From NCBI RefSeq assembly GCF_009829085.1, contig NZ_WUQY01000005.1, positions 62,001 to 126,000 of the forward strand: DNA of 64,000 bases, written 5' to 3'. This stretch comes from Sphingobacterium bovisgrunnientis. GTDB taxonomy: Bacteria; Bacteroidota; Bacteroidia; Sphingobacteriales; Sphingobacteriaceae. Of the stretch, positions 25,748 through 35,148 are shown piece after piece. How positions within the stretch are numbered: position 1 is the first letter of the stretch; the number at the start of each line of letters is the position of its first letter. A program made the translations under genes and the position numbers. The notes below the pieces were generated by a model, which saw only the letters and a list, made by a program, of their open reading frames with translations, was not told where the DNA came from and ran no database searches.

Positions 25748-27478
25748 TCATTTACCTTGAAATGCTTCAATGATGCCTACATAAGCAGGTTTGCGTTGGT
25801 ATCCAGATTTGTTGGTAAAGATTCCAACAGGCTCATTTGGACGCCATGATGAGGTTGCAGTTTGATCAATTGGGCTTCTGAAGGTTATTCCAGCGCGCTG
25901 TGCTGCAGGAATTTTACTATTGTAAGCTTTAATAAACCAATTGTACATCTTTGATTGCTCTAAATATAAAGATGGTGTAGCATTAGAAATAGGACCGCCA
26001 ATACCAATATCGAGGGCTGATATCTTTACAAACTTTCCAGTAGCCGCTAATTTCTGTAGGGCATTTTCTATTTTAGCTTTATCAGCATCTAGATTCAATG
26101 CAAATTCAGTAGCAATACCATCAACTTTTGCACCTTTTTGTTCTGTATAAGCGATCAGATCTTTTAGCCCTTCTATTTTTTCTGGTATTTGATCTAGATT
26201 TGTTTCAGTGATGTAAATTTTGTCTGTGCTATTAGCATATTGTTTAATCATATTTATCGCTACAGCGGCATAATCTTTTCCGAGATAGTCTTGCCAGTAG
26301 AATATACTGTCTGGCAGTGCACCGCCACCAAGATTACCTCTTAATTGAGTAGGATTATTGTTATCCATAGGTTGATAGATTACACTCCAAGATTTGATTT
26401 TATCTTTTCCTGCTTCGCCAATTGCTTTTATGAACTTATCTAATTCTGCTGTGATAATTTGTCTTTTTTCTTCTGTAGATTTTATAATAGTTTCACCAGG
26501 GATTTCCCAATTCATTTTGATATTGTCAAGCAAGTAGTCTGGTGATCCTGTTTGTGATCCTACGGTTAGCACGAAAGTATTCCATTCCTTTTGTTCGTCT
26601 GTTAACTTCAGTGATGAAATCGGTAAGACAATCATTCCTCTTCCCCAGACATTATTTTGTATACCGAAGGAAGAAGGGCCACCAAATCCTGGTTCTAACG
26701 TAGGATTTCCATAATCAGCGGTAATTGCCATACGCATACCTCCACCATAGAAGCCACAACAGTCACCACCTTTGAAGTCTAAAGTTACATTCTTATAGTA
26801 TTTCAATTTTCTTCCCTCGGGTAGGGTAATTCTGAATTGTGGAAATGCTGTATTTGTAACTTTTAAAACACGTAGAACTTTGCCGCTATTTCCAGTAGCT
26901 ACAGGGTCCAACATAACGGTTGCTGTTGAAGCATCAACATTCGTTGGATAGGTTTTTCCAACTTCATCCCCTTCAAAATCAACTACATTATCAACTCCAG
27001 ATACCCCAGGTAGCACGACGTTTGCTATTAATCGATTAAGGGGGGCTGCTCGTTGATCATTATGCCATACTAGATGTCCAGCATGAATTGGGGTAGGAGT
27101 CGCACTGTTTTCCACAGTACTAAGCGCTGTTACAATATTATCAATATTAATTGATCCATCCGCTTGCACTAAGTTCTCATGAGTAAAAGCCCCAGAAGTA
27201 ATATTTAGTTCATCAAAATGTTGGGTCAACAGTCTATAAAGTAGGTTGTTAGCGCTCATATCTCCTAAGCTCACTTCCGCACCAATATTAATATTGGATT
27301 GACTACTTTTATCGATATAACTTTTTAAAATATCATATCCATCTCTAATTTCTTGATCAATCAAGCTTTGTGGCTTATCCACAAAGCTTTCTCTATTTTC
27401 GAATTTAGTACATGCGCTAAACAGTGTAGTAGTAAATAGCAGCAATGTAATTTTCTTAATTGTTCTCATAGATTTCAA
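25748..27478 (-). CDS. GH10-like lipoprotein with lost catalytic residues (predicted xylan-binding pseudoenzyme)
   Basis: A 576-residue lipoprotein (LFSAC, Cys23) homologous along its length to the GH10 xylanase at 12097-14268: same N-terminal block, GHLVWHND, a roughly 165-residue CBM-like insert (about 160-325; the xylanase has about 300), YWQDYLGKDYA and the end block. Where the xylanase has acid/base Glu512 (WDVVNEP), this protein has Gln369 (WSVIYQP; codon at 26372-26374). Where it has nucleophile Glu632 (SELDIG), this has Ala488 (SALDIG; codon at 26015-26017). His604 is Ala460, and the conserved Glu and Lys of GYEMKHSS are also lost. Hydrolysis is therefore very unlikely; surface xylan binding is inferred. 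The gene has no frameshift and sits 8 bp after the DUF1735 gene. Confidence 0.88.
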   Translation of the reverse strand: MKSMRTIKKITLLLFTTTLFSACTKFENRESFVDKPQSLIDQEIRDGYDILKSYIDKSSQSNINIGAEVSLGDMSANNLLYRLLTQHFDELNITSGAFTHENLVQADGSINIDNIVTALSTVENSATPTPIHAGHLVWHNDQRAAPLNRLIANVVLPGVSGVDNVVDFEGDEVGKTYPTNVDASTATVMLDPVATGNSGKVLRVLKVTNTAFPQFRITLPEGRKLKYYKNVTLDFKGGDCCGFYGGGMRMAITADYGNPTLEPGFGGPSSFGIQNNVWGRGMIVLPISSLKLTDEQKEWNTFVLTVGSQTGSPDYLLDNIKMNWEIPGETIIKSTEEKRQIITAELDKFIKAIGEAGKDKIKSWSVIYQPMDNNNPTQLRGNLGGGALPDSIFYWQDYLGKDYAAVAINMIKQYANSTDKIYITETNLDQIPEKIEGLKDLIAYTEQKGAKVDGIATEFALNLDADKAKIENALQKLAATGKFVKISALDIGIGGPISNATPSLYLEQSKMYNWFIKAYNSKIPAAQRAGITFRSPIDQTATSSWRPNEPVGIFTNKSGYQRKPAYVGIIEAFQGK

Positions 27479-27486
27479 TAATTTAA

Positions 27487-28503
27487 TTAATTCTGAACTG
27501 GTGTGAAATACTCAGGAGATACTCCACGATCACGAGCAACTAGAGTGTCTTGTGTAACAATTTTTCCAGTGATTTGTCTTGCATTAGTACCGCTTCCTAC
27601 AGTTACATTGGAATAATTTACTTCATAGTTCAGATACAGCACACTTCTATCTCTATTTCCCCAACTGTTTTTTTCTCCATTAGTAACATAGCGTCCTGTT
27701 CCAGAAGCCGTATAGCCATTTGAATTTGTCGTAATGGTACATTCACCATTTTGATTAAATGTGAGTAATAAAGTACATGTGAAAATGTTGCCATTATCAG
27801 CATCCCTGAATTGAACAGGGAACTCAATTTGATTTAAGCTCTTGGTCTTTAAATTATTTACTTCATCATTTTCTACGTACTGTTTGTGACGTACTACATT
27901 TCTAGCTACGCTACCAGTCATCTGGTCACTACCTCTTCTTAGATAATTTCCATGCCATGGATTGATGAATTTTAAAGCGTAAAAAACAAAATTCTTATCC
28001 GCTAAAATTGTATCTGCATTTTGTACATTATTCATTCTAAGAGGCAATACATAATTATTTGAAATGGCTAAAGGGTCTGCAAAAAAAGCATCTGTAAGTT
28101 GTACCACAACTCCACCTAATATTTCACCTTTTTTAATAACTATTTGATTAGAATTCATTGTGAAATAGTTTGAGGGCAGGGGTAATATAGGTGATGAACC
28201 AGCTCCAAAACGCATATTAGTCAATAAGCTATTGTCAATAGAATAATCTATTACTACGTCATTTTGGTTGGATCGTGTACCACCCAACGTAGCTTTGATT
28301 TCTACTTTATGCTCGTTGTCCAATGAATTGTCAAAATTCATATCTTCTCCTAGAACTACTGTTCGAATAGGGTATTGATTAGCGAAATAGACAGCTTGAT
28401 AATCAAAATCAGGATGTACAATTTCCGTATTTTTACAACCGTATACTATACTTAATAGAATAATAAGCATAAGGTTGGTTATCGTTTTATTATTGTTTTT
28501 CAT
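27487..28503 (-). CDS. DUF1735 (BT_3987-like) surface lipoprotein, copy 2
   Basis: A 338-residue lipoprotein; the ATG at 28503 (MKNNNKTITNLM, lipobox SIVYGC) is chosen over one 14 codons upstream. It is clearly paralogous to the protein at 14301-15335: DFDYQAVYFANQYPIRTV against DYEYQTVYFAYQYPIRTI, then shared VQLTDAFFADP, LPLRMNNVQNADTIL and INPWHGNYLRRG. It lacks about 15 residues present in copy 1 before the WHGNYLRRG block. Predicted surface glycan-binding protein of the second xylan unit, 32 bp after susD. Confidence 0.82.
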   Translation of the reverse strand: MKNNNKTITNLMLIILLSIVYGCKNTEIVHPDFDYQAVYFANQYPIRTVVLGEDMNFDNSLDNEHKVEIKATLGGTRSNQNDVVIDYSIDNSLLTNMRFGAGSSPILPLPSNYFTMNSNQIVIKKGEILGGVVVQLTDAFFADPLAISNNYVLPLRMNNVQNADTILADKNFVFYALKFINPWHGNYLRRGSDQMTGSVARNVVRHKQYVENDEVNNLKTKSLNQIEFPVQFRDADNGNIFTCTLLLTFNQNGECTITTNSNGYTASGTGRYVTNGEKNSWGNRDRSVLYLNYEVNYSNVTVGSGTNARQITGKIVTQDTLVARDRGVSPEYFTPVQN

Positions 28504-28535
28504 ATTAATATATTGAAATAAGTAACCAAAAATTA

Positions 28536-30305
28536 TTATTCCCAACCATTGTTTTGATACAGGTTATTATATTTAATTGTTTCTGACTGAGGAATTGGTC
28601 CATAAATCATGTAGTCTTGATACGTGCGTGCTTCAACACTTATTTGGCTATAATTTCCACCTACAATATCAATCCCATATGCTGTAGTATTTAAGTCTTC
28701 TTTCCATCTTCTGAGATCCCAAAAGCGAAAACTCTCAAAACTTAGTTCCAATCTACGTTCATTACGGATTAACTGTCTCATTTTATCCTTATCTGTCTTA
28801 CATTCTTCTAGGTACGCATCGTTGTTAGTAGTACCAATACCTGCTCTTTTTCGGATAGCTTTTATCACATCATATGCTGAGAATGCGTGAGTGCCTGATC
28901 CAGTAGGTCCCCATGCTTCATTAGCTGCTTCTGCATAATTCAAATACATCTCAGTGTACCTAATCCTTGGTGAATATTTGTTTTTATTGCTCGTACTCTG
29001 TGGATTACGATTCACATCCATTCTTAACCTTTTCTTCAAGTAATAGCCCGTACGCGTAGAAGTCTCTCTGTTATTGAGGGCATCAACTGTAGGTGATTGG
29101 CTAGTCGTTTGAATAACTGTGTTATTTGTACCTGCTGTGGCTCCATTATAGATGACATAATGTGTTAATCGAGGATCACGACTTGCATATGGATTAGTAG
29201 CACTATACCCACTATTCGGATGGTTAATTGGGTATCCATTAGCCATAGGAAATGCATCAACAAGATTTTGTGTTGGATTTATAAATCCATTACCAAATAA
29301 GCTAGGAGGGTAGTTTTGCGATTCTTGATCTCCATTATTCGTTTGAATATTTTCTCTCCAGATGATCTCTGGAGGATTTGAGCCTTGTGAAAGACCGTCA
29401 ATCTCGCCTTGGTTATTATAAAAGGTATGTCCATTTGCAGGTAATGCATTCGCTCCACCTTTATAATTTATAATTTCCGCGGCAGCATTTGCTGCATTTT
29501 CCCATGAGTAATTATTTGAAGCATGTTGAAAAGCTGGACTAGCGGCTAGCAACGTAGTTCTAGCACGCATAGATTTTGCTATCAATGCATTGAATAATTG
29601 GCGACTATGTGTACCCATTACTCTACTATATGTTCCTACGTTTGTGGTCACACTTCTAAATTTTTCAGGTATTTGACTTTCATTACTTACATCATTGTAT
29701 TCCATAGGTAAATAGTATTCCGCACTATCTAAATCCGTTAAAATTTGTTGAATACAATCTTTAAAACTTGCTCTTGGTAAATTAAATTCACTGTTAGCGG
29801 TTTGATATTCTGTAATAAGCGGTACTCCTAATAATTCTCCGTTAGATGCAATACCGGCATGGTTACGTACCAAATAATATAAATACAGCGCGCGTAAACC
29901 AAAAGCTTCGCCTCTTAAACGCATGTTAAAGAGTCTGGCAACTTCTGGATCATTAGCCCAATGTACTTTTTCAGAATTAGCTAAAAAAAGGTTGAGATAA
30001 AGCAACGAGCCATAACCAGTATTCCAAAAGTTCAAAGGATTGTAAGTAGCTGTCCAAGAACCTGTAGCAACTTGTAAATAATCGTTTGTACGGACATTAG
30101 TCACTGCGTCATCGGTAGCTACATCACTATTGTTGTAATATCCAGGAATAGTTCTGTATGTTGTATTTAAAAACCCTTGGGCAAATCTTGAATCATTATA
30201 CATTTGATCCTCAGATTTTAAATTTTCAGGATCGGGTTCAAACCATTTCTTACAGCTGATAAAAGAGATGGCAATTAATCCTAATATAAATATTTTGATT
30301 TTCAT
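28536..30305 (-). CDS. SusD-like glycan-binding lipoprotein (partner of short SusC, copy 2)
   Basis: A 589-residue lipoprotein (signal ending AISFISC, Cys18). It shares the full plan of the SusD at 15353-17119: TYRTIPGYYNNSDVATDDAV, MRLRGEAFGLRALYLYYLV, NLPRASFKDCIQQI, ETSTRTGYYLKKRLR and RNERRLELSFESFRFWDLRR. It begins 21 bp after the short susC gene and would cap that transporter. The two copies are diverged but collinear. Confidence 0.92.
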   Translation of the reverse strand: MKIKIFILGLIAISFISCKKWFEPDPENLKSEDQMYNDSRFAQGFLNTTYRTIPGYYNNSDVATDDAVTNVRTNDYLQVATGSWTATYNPLNFWNTGYGSLLYLNLFLANSEKVHWANDPEVARLFNMRLRGEAFGLRALYLYYLVRNHAGIASNGELLGVPLITEYQTANSEFNLPRASFKDCIQQILTDLDSAEYYLPMEYNDVSNESQIPEKFRSVTTNVGTYSRVMGTHSRQLFNALIAKSMRARTTLLAASPAFQHASNNYSWENAANAAAEIINYKGGANALPANGHTFYNNQGEIDGLSQGSNPPEIIWRENIQTNNGDQESQNYPPSLFGNGFINPTQNLVDAFPMANGYPINHPNSGYSATNPYASRDPRLTHYVIYNGATAGTNNTVIQTTSQSPTVDALNNRETSTRTGYYLKKRLRMDVNRNPQSTSNKNKYSPRIRYTEMYLNYAEAANEAWGPTGSGTHAFSAYDVIKAIRKRAGIGTTNNDAYLEECKTDKDKMRQLIRNERRLELSFESFRFWDLRRWKEDLNTTAYGIDIVGGNYSQISVEARTYQDYMIYGPIPQSETIKYNNLYQNNGWE

Positions 30306-30326
30306 ATTTCTTTATTTAAATAATCC

Positions 30327-33182
30327 CTAAAATGATGCTGTAAAACCCAAATTATAAAAGCGATTTTGAGGTGCTGAACCGATATTTGTTTCCATCATTT
30401 TGCGCTCTTTGGATATAACTAATAGATTATCCCCATTTACATAAACTCCCATTTTTTTGATTAATGAAGAGTTCTTAAAAATTTGTTCGCGAAGGTCATA
30501 AGTGAACTGTACGCGAGTCAAATTAAAACGGTTATTGTTATATTGCCAGAAAGTTGAATTTTGGAAATTGTTAGCACTACTCGTACTAGTAAGTCGTGGG
30601 TAAGTAGCTGTTTGCGCAGTACTTTCAGTCCACCTGTCTAATACGACATCCGAGTATTTATTCAAGCCACGAACCCAGTAGTAAGAGTTATTTTTGAAAC
30701 CAATAGCTCCATGAATACCGGATCCCATAGCAAAGAATGTCAGGTTTTTATATTTCAAGGTTAAATTTACACCATAAGTTATTGGATTAGCAGCCCAGCC
30801 ATTGTGACCTAATTCAACTTGATCACGACCATCTATGAGTCCATCTTCATTTACATCCGTATACTTAATGTCTCCTGGTTTCAATGTTCCACCAATTGTC
30901 TGTCTTGCATGGTTATCAATTTCCTCTTGACTTTGGAATAAGCCTTCTGCTTTGTAGCCAAAATATGCATCCAAAGGCCTACCTACACGATTTTGGTAAG
31001 CGTATTCGTAGTTTTCTTCTCTTTTGATTACTTCAGAGTCATAAATCATTCCTACAATACCAACATTGTAATAGAAATTATTAATCTTATTATTCAAATT
31101 TAATGAGAAATCTACGCCTGTACGCATCTCTTCACCAAAATTGAAGTTCGGAAGGAAATCCCCTTGTCCCGTGAAATAGGATGGAAATATTGTTGAACCT
31201 CTAGATAGTAAGCCTTTAATATTTTGTTTAAAATAATTAGCATTCAGATGTAGTCTATTCCCAAAAAGTGACGACTCAAATCCAACTCTCACTTCGTCAC
31301 GATTCACAAATGTTAAATTGGGATTCGCACCTCTACCAGACATTGTGGTATATCCACCACTAGCTCCGTCTCTCCATGTGAACCAACCACCAAGTCCTTC
31401 TTGGTTACCAAAATTTCCTGCATATAAGTAATGCGCGTTGATATCAAGATCTTGCTTTAGGGATGCATATGTTCCGGTTAACTTTAGGTCATCGATAAAC
31501 GTTAGATTATCCTTGATAAAATTTTCCTCGCTCAATCTCCAACCTAAAGTACCTGTAGGAGAGAAGCCTCTTCTATTGTTTTCTGGTAACTTAGATGAAT
31601 GCACCACATTGCCGTTGAAATTCACATAGTATTTTTGCTTGAAATTATATCCCGCATGAATTCCAAGATTGGTATTTCTAAATGGATGATATTCACTTCC
31701 TCCATCAGTATCCGGATCACTTGAATACTGAGAAATATATCCAAAACCTACAAGCTTAGCACTTACATTATGATGTTGATTGAATGTACGTTGATAATCT
31801 AATTGAGAGATTGACGTTAAAGTTTGGTCATACAATGAAGTACCTATGAATTCATTTGTACTATTACCATCATTACCAAATTTTTGCAAACTTTTGATAA
31901 TATCTTTTCCATCAATATTTACCCATTCTGGTTGGTATGTAGCGTATGGTACAGAATATCCTTCTGTATATCTGGTCGTGTAATCCATACTAAACTGCGT
32001 CTTAAAAGATAATCCTGGCGTAATACCACTTAGATCAGCTTGTGCGCCTACATTAAACATGAATGTTCTATGTTTATTTTTGATGTAACCAGAAGCCATC
32101 ATTTGCGACAATTGGTTTGTTTGAATAGTTGAAAGACCACCTAACAGATATTTTCCATCAATAATATTGTTGGAGTTTTTTACAATGATTTGTAAATCTT
32201 CGTTATCTGGGTCCAACATATCAATAGGAACATAATGATGGAACCAATCATTATTCGGTCTAAAACTACTTGCCATTCCCCAAAAATCACCTCTCGCGTA
32301 ATATTGATCCGTCATGATTGCTACTGCGTCTGTAGATGCACTTAACCAATCAGTAAGTTTCATATCCACATTTGAACGTACATTAAGTGAGAAATCATTG
32401 TTCTTGTCCGCTACACCATATTTTAAAATGTTGTTGTTGTAAGCTAATCCAACATTTGTGTAATATTTTGTACGATCAGTACCACCGCTTATTTCCGTCG
32501 TAAGATCAGATTTGTAGCTGAACTTTCTCAAATAATCACTTGAATAAAGATTTAAGTCTGGGTAGCGATATGGATTAGTACCATTTGCTGTATTATATAT
32601 TTCTTCTTCGGTGTATCTTTCTGTAAGGCCATCGTTGCGAAGTGCTTCATTATATAAGCCCATATACTCAGCTGCATTAAGATAAGTAGGGTATGATTTG
32701 GGCACAAATACTCCAGTGTTTAATCTAAAATCAACACCTAGAGGTTTTTTCTTTCCTCTTTTTGTTGTGATCAATACCACACCTCTAGATCCAGCAGAGC
32801 CATATAATGCGATACTACCTGCATCTTTTAATATTGAGATAGATTGAATTTCATTTAATCTAACATCGGAAGCTCTGCGTTCTGTACCATCAAGAAGGAT
32901 TAGTGGACTTTGTCCCCATATATTTCCCGAATAGCCGCTTATGAAACTTTGTAAATTATCAAGACTATATGTTCCGAAGCTTTTTTCAAGGAGTTCGGTC
33001 ACATTAATAGATGATACAGCACCGAGTATATCTTTTTTATTGATGCTTCCAAAGGCAACATTTACAAGACTATCATTAGATTCTTGTGCTATGTTTAATT
33101 GATTGTTTTGTCCATTGGAAGTAGAGACTTTAAAAGCTAATGCCGCAAGAATCCAATAAACTTTTATGTTATTTTTAATCAT
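30327..33182 (-). CDS. SusC/RagA-like TonB-dependent transporter, short form, copy 2
   Basis: A 951-residue importer lacking the N-terminal carboxypeptidase-regulatory-like domain, like its paralogue at 17142-20009. After the signal peptide comes a TonB-box-like segment (DSLVNVAFGSINKKDILGAV), the plug (LILLDGTERRASD, GSAGSRGVVLITTKRGKK) and a barrel ending YNLGFTASF. It lies 19 bp after susD of the long pair. A role in uptake of smaller or differently decorated xylan fragments than the long SusC is inferred, not shown. Confidence 0.93.
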   Translation of the reverse strand: MIKNNIKVYWILAALAFKVSTSNGQNNQLNIAQESNDSLVNVAFGSINKKDILGAVSSINVTELLEKSFGTYSLDNLQSFISGYSGNIWGQSPLILLDGTERRASDVRLNEIQSISILKDAGSIALYGSAGSRGVVLITTKRGKKKPLGVDFRLNTGVFVPKSYPTYLNAAEYMGLYNEALRNDGLTERYTEEEIYNTANGTNPYRYPDLNLYSSDYLRKFSYKSDLTTEISGGTDRTKYYTNVGLAYNNNILKYGVADKNNDFSLNVRSNVDMKLTDWLSASTDAVAIMTDQYYARGDFWGMASSFRPNNDWFHHYVPIDMLDPDNEDLQIIVKNSNNIIDGKYLLGGLSTIQTNQLSQMMASGYIKNKHRTFMFNVGAQADLSGITPGLSFKTQFSMDYTTRYTEGYSVPYATYQPEWVNIDGKDIIKSLQKFGNDGNSTNEFIGTSLYDQTLTSISQLDYQRTFNQHHNVSAKLVGFGYISQYSSDPDTDGGSEYHPFRNTNLGIHAGYNFKQKYYVNFNGNVVHSSKLPENNRRGFSPTGTLGWRLSEENFIKDNLTFIDDLKLTGTYASLKQDLDINAHYLYAGNFGNQEGLGGWFTWRDGASGGYTTMSGRGANPNLTFVNRDEVRVGFESSLFGNRLHLNANYFKQNIKGLLSRGSTIFPSYFTGQGDFLPNFNFGEEMRTGVDFSLNLNNKINNFYYNVGIVGMIYDSEVIKREENYEYAYQNRVGRPLDAYFGYKAEGLFQSQEEIDNHARQTIGGTLKPGDIKYTDVNEDGLIDGRDQVELGHNGWAANPITYGVNLTLKYKNLTFFAMGSGIHGAIGFKNNSYYWVRGLNKYSDVVLDRWTESTAQTATYPRLTSTSSANNFQNSTFWQYNNNRFNLTRVQFTYDLREQIFKNSSLIKKMGVYVNGDNLLVISKERKMMETNIGSAPQNRFYNLGFTASF

Positions 33183-33201
33183 TTTATCAACAGTTTAAAT
33201 T

Positions 33202-35136
33202 TTACCAACCAGGATTCTGTGAAAAACCTTCGTAAATATTTACATCAGATACTATGAATGGAAACCAATAATGTCTTTTTTCATATTTCCTTTCGAAGAT
33301 TGTGAATTGTCTATAGTTTAGTACTCTAGCGTTTCTAGGGTCTGCATAAACCTGATCATTTGGCATACCTCGATCAAACTCAATTCCTTTTTTGTAGACA
33401 TAAGGTTTCTCTGATAATAATAGCCAGCGTCTTAAATCATTAAAGCGATGTCCTTCGAATGATAGTTCTACAGCTCTTTCTCTTCTGTATTCCGAACGGA
33501 ATGCATCTTGTGAAGAACGGAATTTAGGAGCGACATGTCCTACATTTAATCCTGGTCTATCGCGAACAAAATTTACTGCATCTACCGCAGTTTTATTATA
33601 GTTTGCTGATTTACCTGTTGGCGAATTGTACCCTTCCGACGCAGCCTCTGCGTACATTAAGTATACATCAGCTAGTCGCATTAAGCTTAGATACATCACA
33701 TTATTATCCATATTTCCTTCCCAATCGTTGGATAAACGTGATATATACTTAGCCAACATATATCCAGTTATAGGCGCTCTATGGGAGTTGTCTGTACGAA
33801 AGAATCCTCCTGTATGAAGACTTGCATATTGTTTTCTATGGTCATTTTGTACGTAACTTCCATTATTTACTACCTTCTCACCGTCTATCATAATGTCATG
33901 GTAAAATCTTGGATCTCTTCCCTTCCAAGGAAAATTAGGATCGTATCCTGACTCCGCATCGGGTTGTGAAGGGTTTTCAATATTTATTGGAAGACCATTT
34001 GCCATACCATAATTGTCAACATAATTGGCAGTTGGATATGCCTTGATACCCCTTGCAATAATGGCATACGGCCTGTAGTCAGTAGATTGATTCCATCTGA
34101 AACGTCCATTGGACTCGGCATGGTTTTCAAGCATTATAGCTTCTCTATACCTTTTTTCAGTACCACCTTCTTGCACACTAATAGCACCAGGGATTGCTCC
34201 GTTTTGTGCGAATGTGTAGAATATCTTGGAGTAGTGTTCGAATGGAATTAAGGAATACCTACCTGTTGATTCGCAAATTTGCAATGCTTCGCCAAGTGCT
34301 TCGGCTGCTCTTTTGCAAAAATCTGCATTGTATGTACGACTTCCTGTTGATTCTTCATTCATTAAAGGACTACCCGCATAAAGTAAATTTTTGCCTAAAA
34401 AAGTTAAGGCCATAATCTTATTAGCTCTTCTGTCGTTATTCCCTCTTGTTACAGAACCAGCAGCAGTTTGGTCCCAATCAACAGGTAATAAATCAGCCGC
34501 TTTACGTAAATCCTCGGCCACTTTTTCGGCAGTCTCTTGATAATTTAATCTAGGAACTCTTGGAGGCTCAGCCGGTGATAATGCTACATCGATATACGGT
34601 AATCCACCCCAATATTGCATAAGCATAAAGTGAAACCATCCTCTGAAAAAGTAAAGTTGACCTTCGATTAGTTTTTTCTCTTCTGGGGTTGCTTCGGTTA
34701 ATAATTCAAGGTTAGCTAATCCAATATTTGCTTTACGTATGCCGTACCATGACAAGCCCCAAAGATTTCCTTTATCTCCTCTAGCATTGCTTGTAGGATT
34801 GCCTCCAGCCTTAAACCATGAACCAAATATGGCATTGTTCCAAGCCCAATAATCACCATGGTCAACATTGTATGCGAATAAGCGATTGTCACCCATTTCC
34901 CATAGCTCATCTTCACCAAAGTTCCAATTGTTGTGTGATCCAATAGCTGTAATTAATGGCACACAATTGTATAGTTCTTCTACAAATCCCTGATAATTTC
35001 TAAAACTTTCGAATGCTTGAGTTTCATCGATATCTGCTAATGGGGATTTATCTAAATATTTTTTACAAGAAGTAATTCCCAATATCATTGAAATAATAAC
35101 CAATGGAAACACTAACTTTTTTATATTATTCTTCAT
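33202..35136 (-). CDS. SusD-like glycan-binding lipoprotein (partner of long SusC, copy 2)
   Basis: About 644 residues; the ATG at 35136 (MKNNIKKLVFPL, lipobox GITSC) gives the better lipoprotein signal, though another ATG lies three codons upstream. It matches the SusD at 20037-21938 block by block: CKKYLDKSPLADID, IEGQLYFFRGWFHFMLMQY, PRLNYQETAEKVAEDLRKA, RLADVYLMYAEAA and RRERAVELSFEGHRFNDLRR. It starts 12 bp after the long susC gene and would bind long xylan chains with that transporter. Confidence 0.93.
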   Translation of the reverse strand: MKNNIKKLVFPLVIISMILGITSCKKYLDKSPLADIDETQAFESFRNYQGFVEELYNCVPLITAIGSHNNWNFGEDELWEMGDNRLFAYNVDHGDYWAWNNAIFGSWFKAGGNPTSNARGDKGNLWGLSWYGIRKANIGLANLELLTEATPEEKKLIEGQLYFFRGWFHFMLMQYWGGLPYIDVALSPAEPPRVPRLNYQETAEKVAEDLRKAADLLPVDWDQTAAGSVTRGNNDRRANKIMALTFLGKNLLYAGSPLMNEESTGSRTYNADFCKRAAEALGEALQICESTGRYSLIPFEHYSKIFYTFAQNGAIPGAISVQEGGTEKRYREAIMLENHAESNGRFRWNQSTDYRPYAIIARGIKAYPTANYVDNYGMANGLPINIENPSQPDAESGYDPNFPWKGRDPRFYHDIMIDGEKVVNNGSYVQNDHRKQYASLHTGGFFRTDNSHRAPITGYMLAKYISRLSNDWEGNMDNNVMYLSLMRLADVYLMYAEAASEGYNSPTGKSANYNKTAVDAVNFVRDRPGLNVGHVAPKFRSSQDAFRSEYRRERAVELSFEGHRFNDLRRWLLLSEKPYVYKKGIEFDRGMPNDQVYADPRNARVLNYRQFTIFERKYEKRHYWFPFIVSDVNIYEGFSQNPGW

Positions 35137-35148
35137 AATTATCATGTT

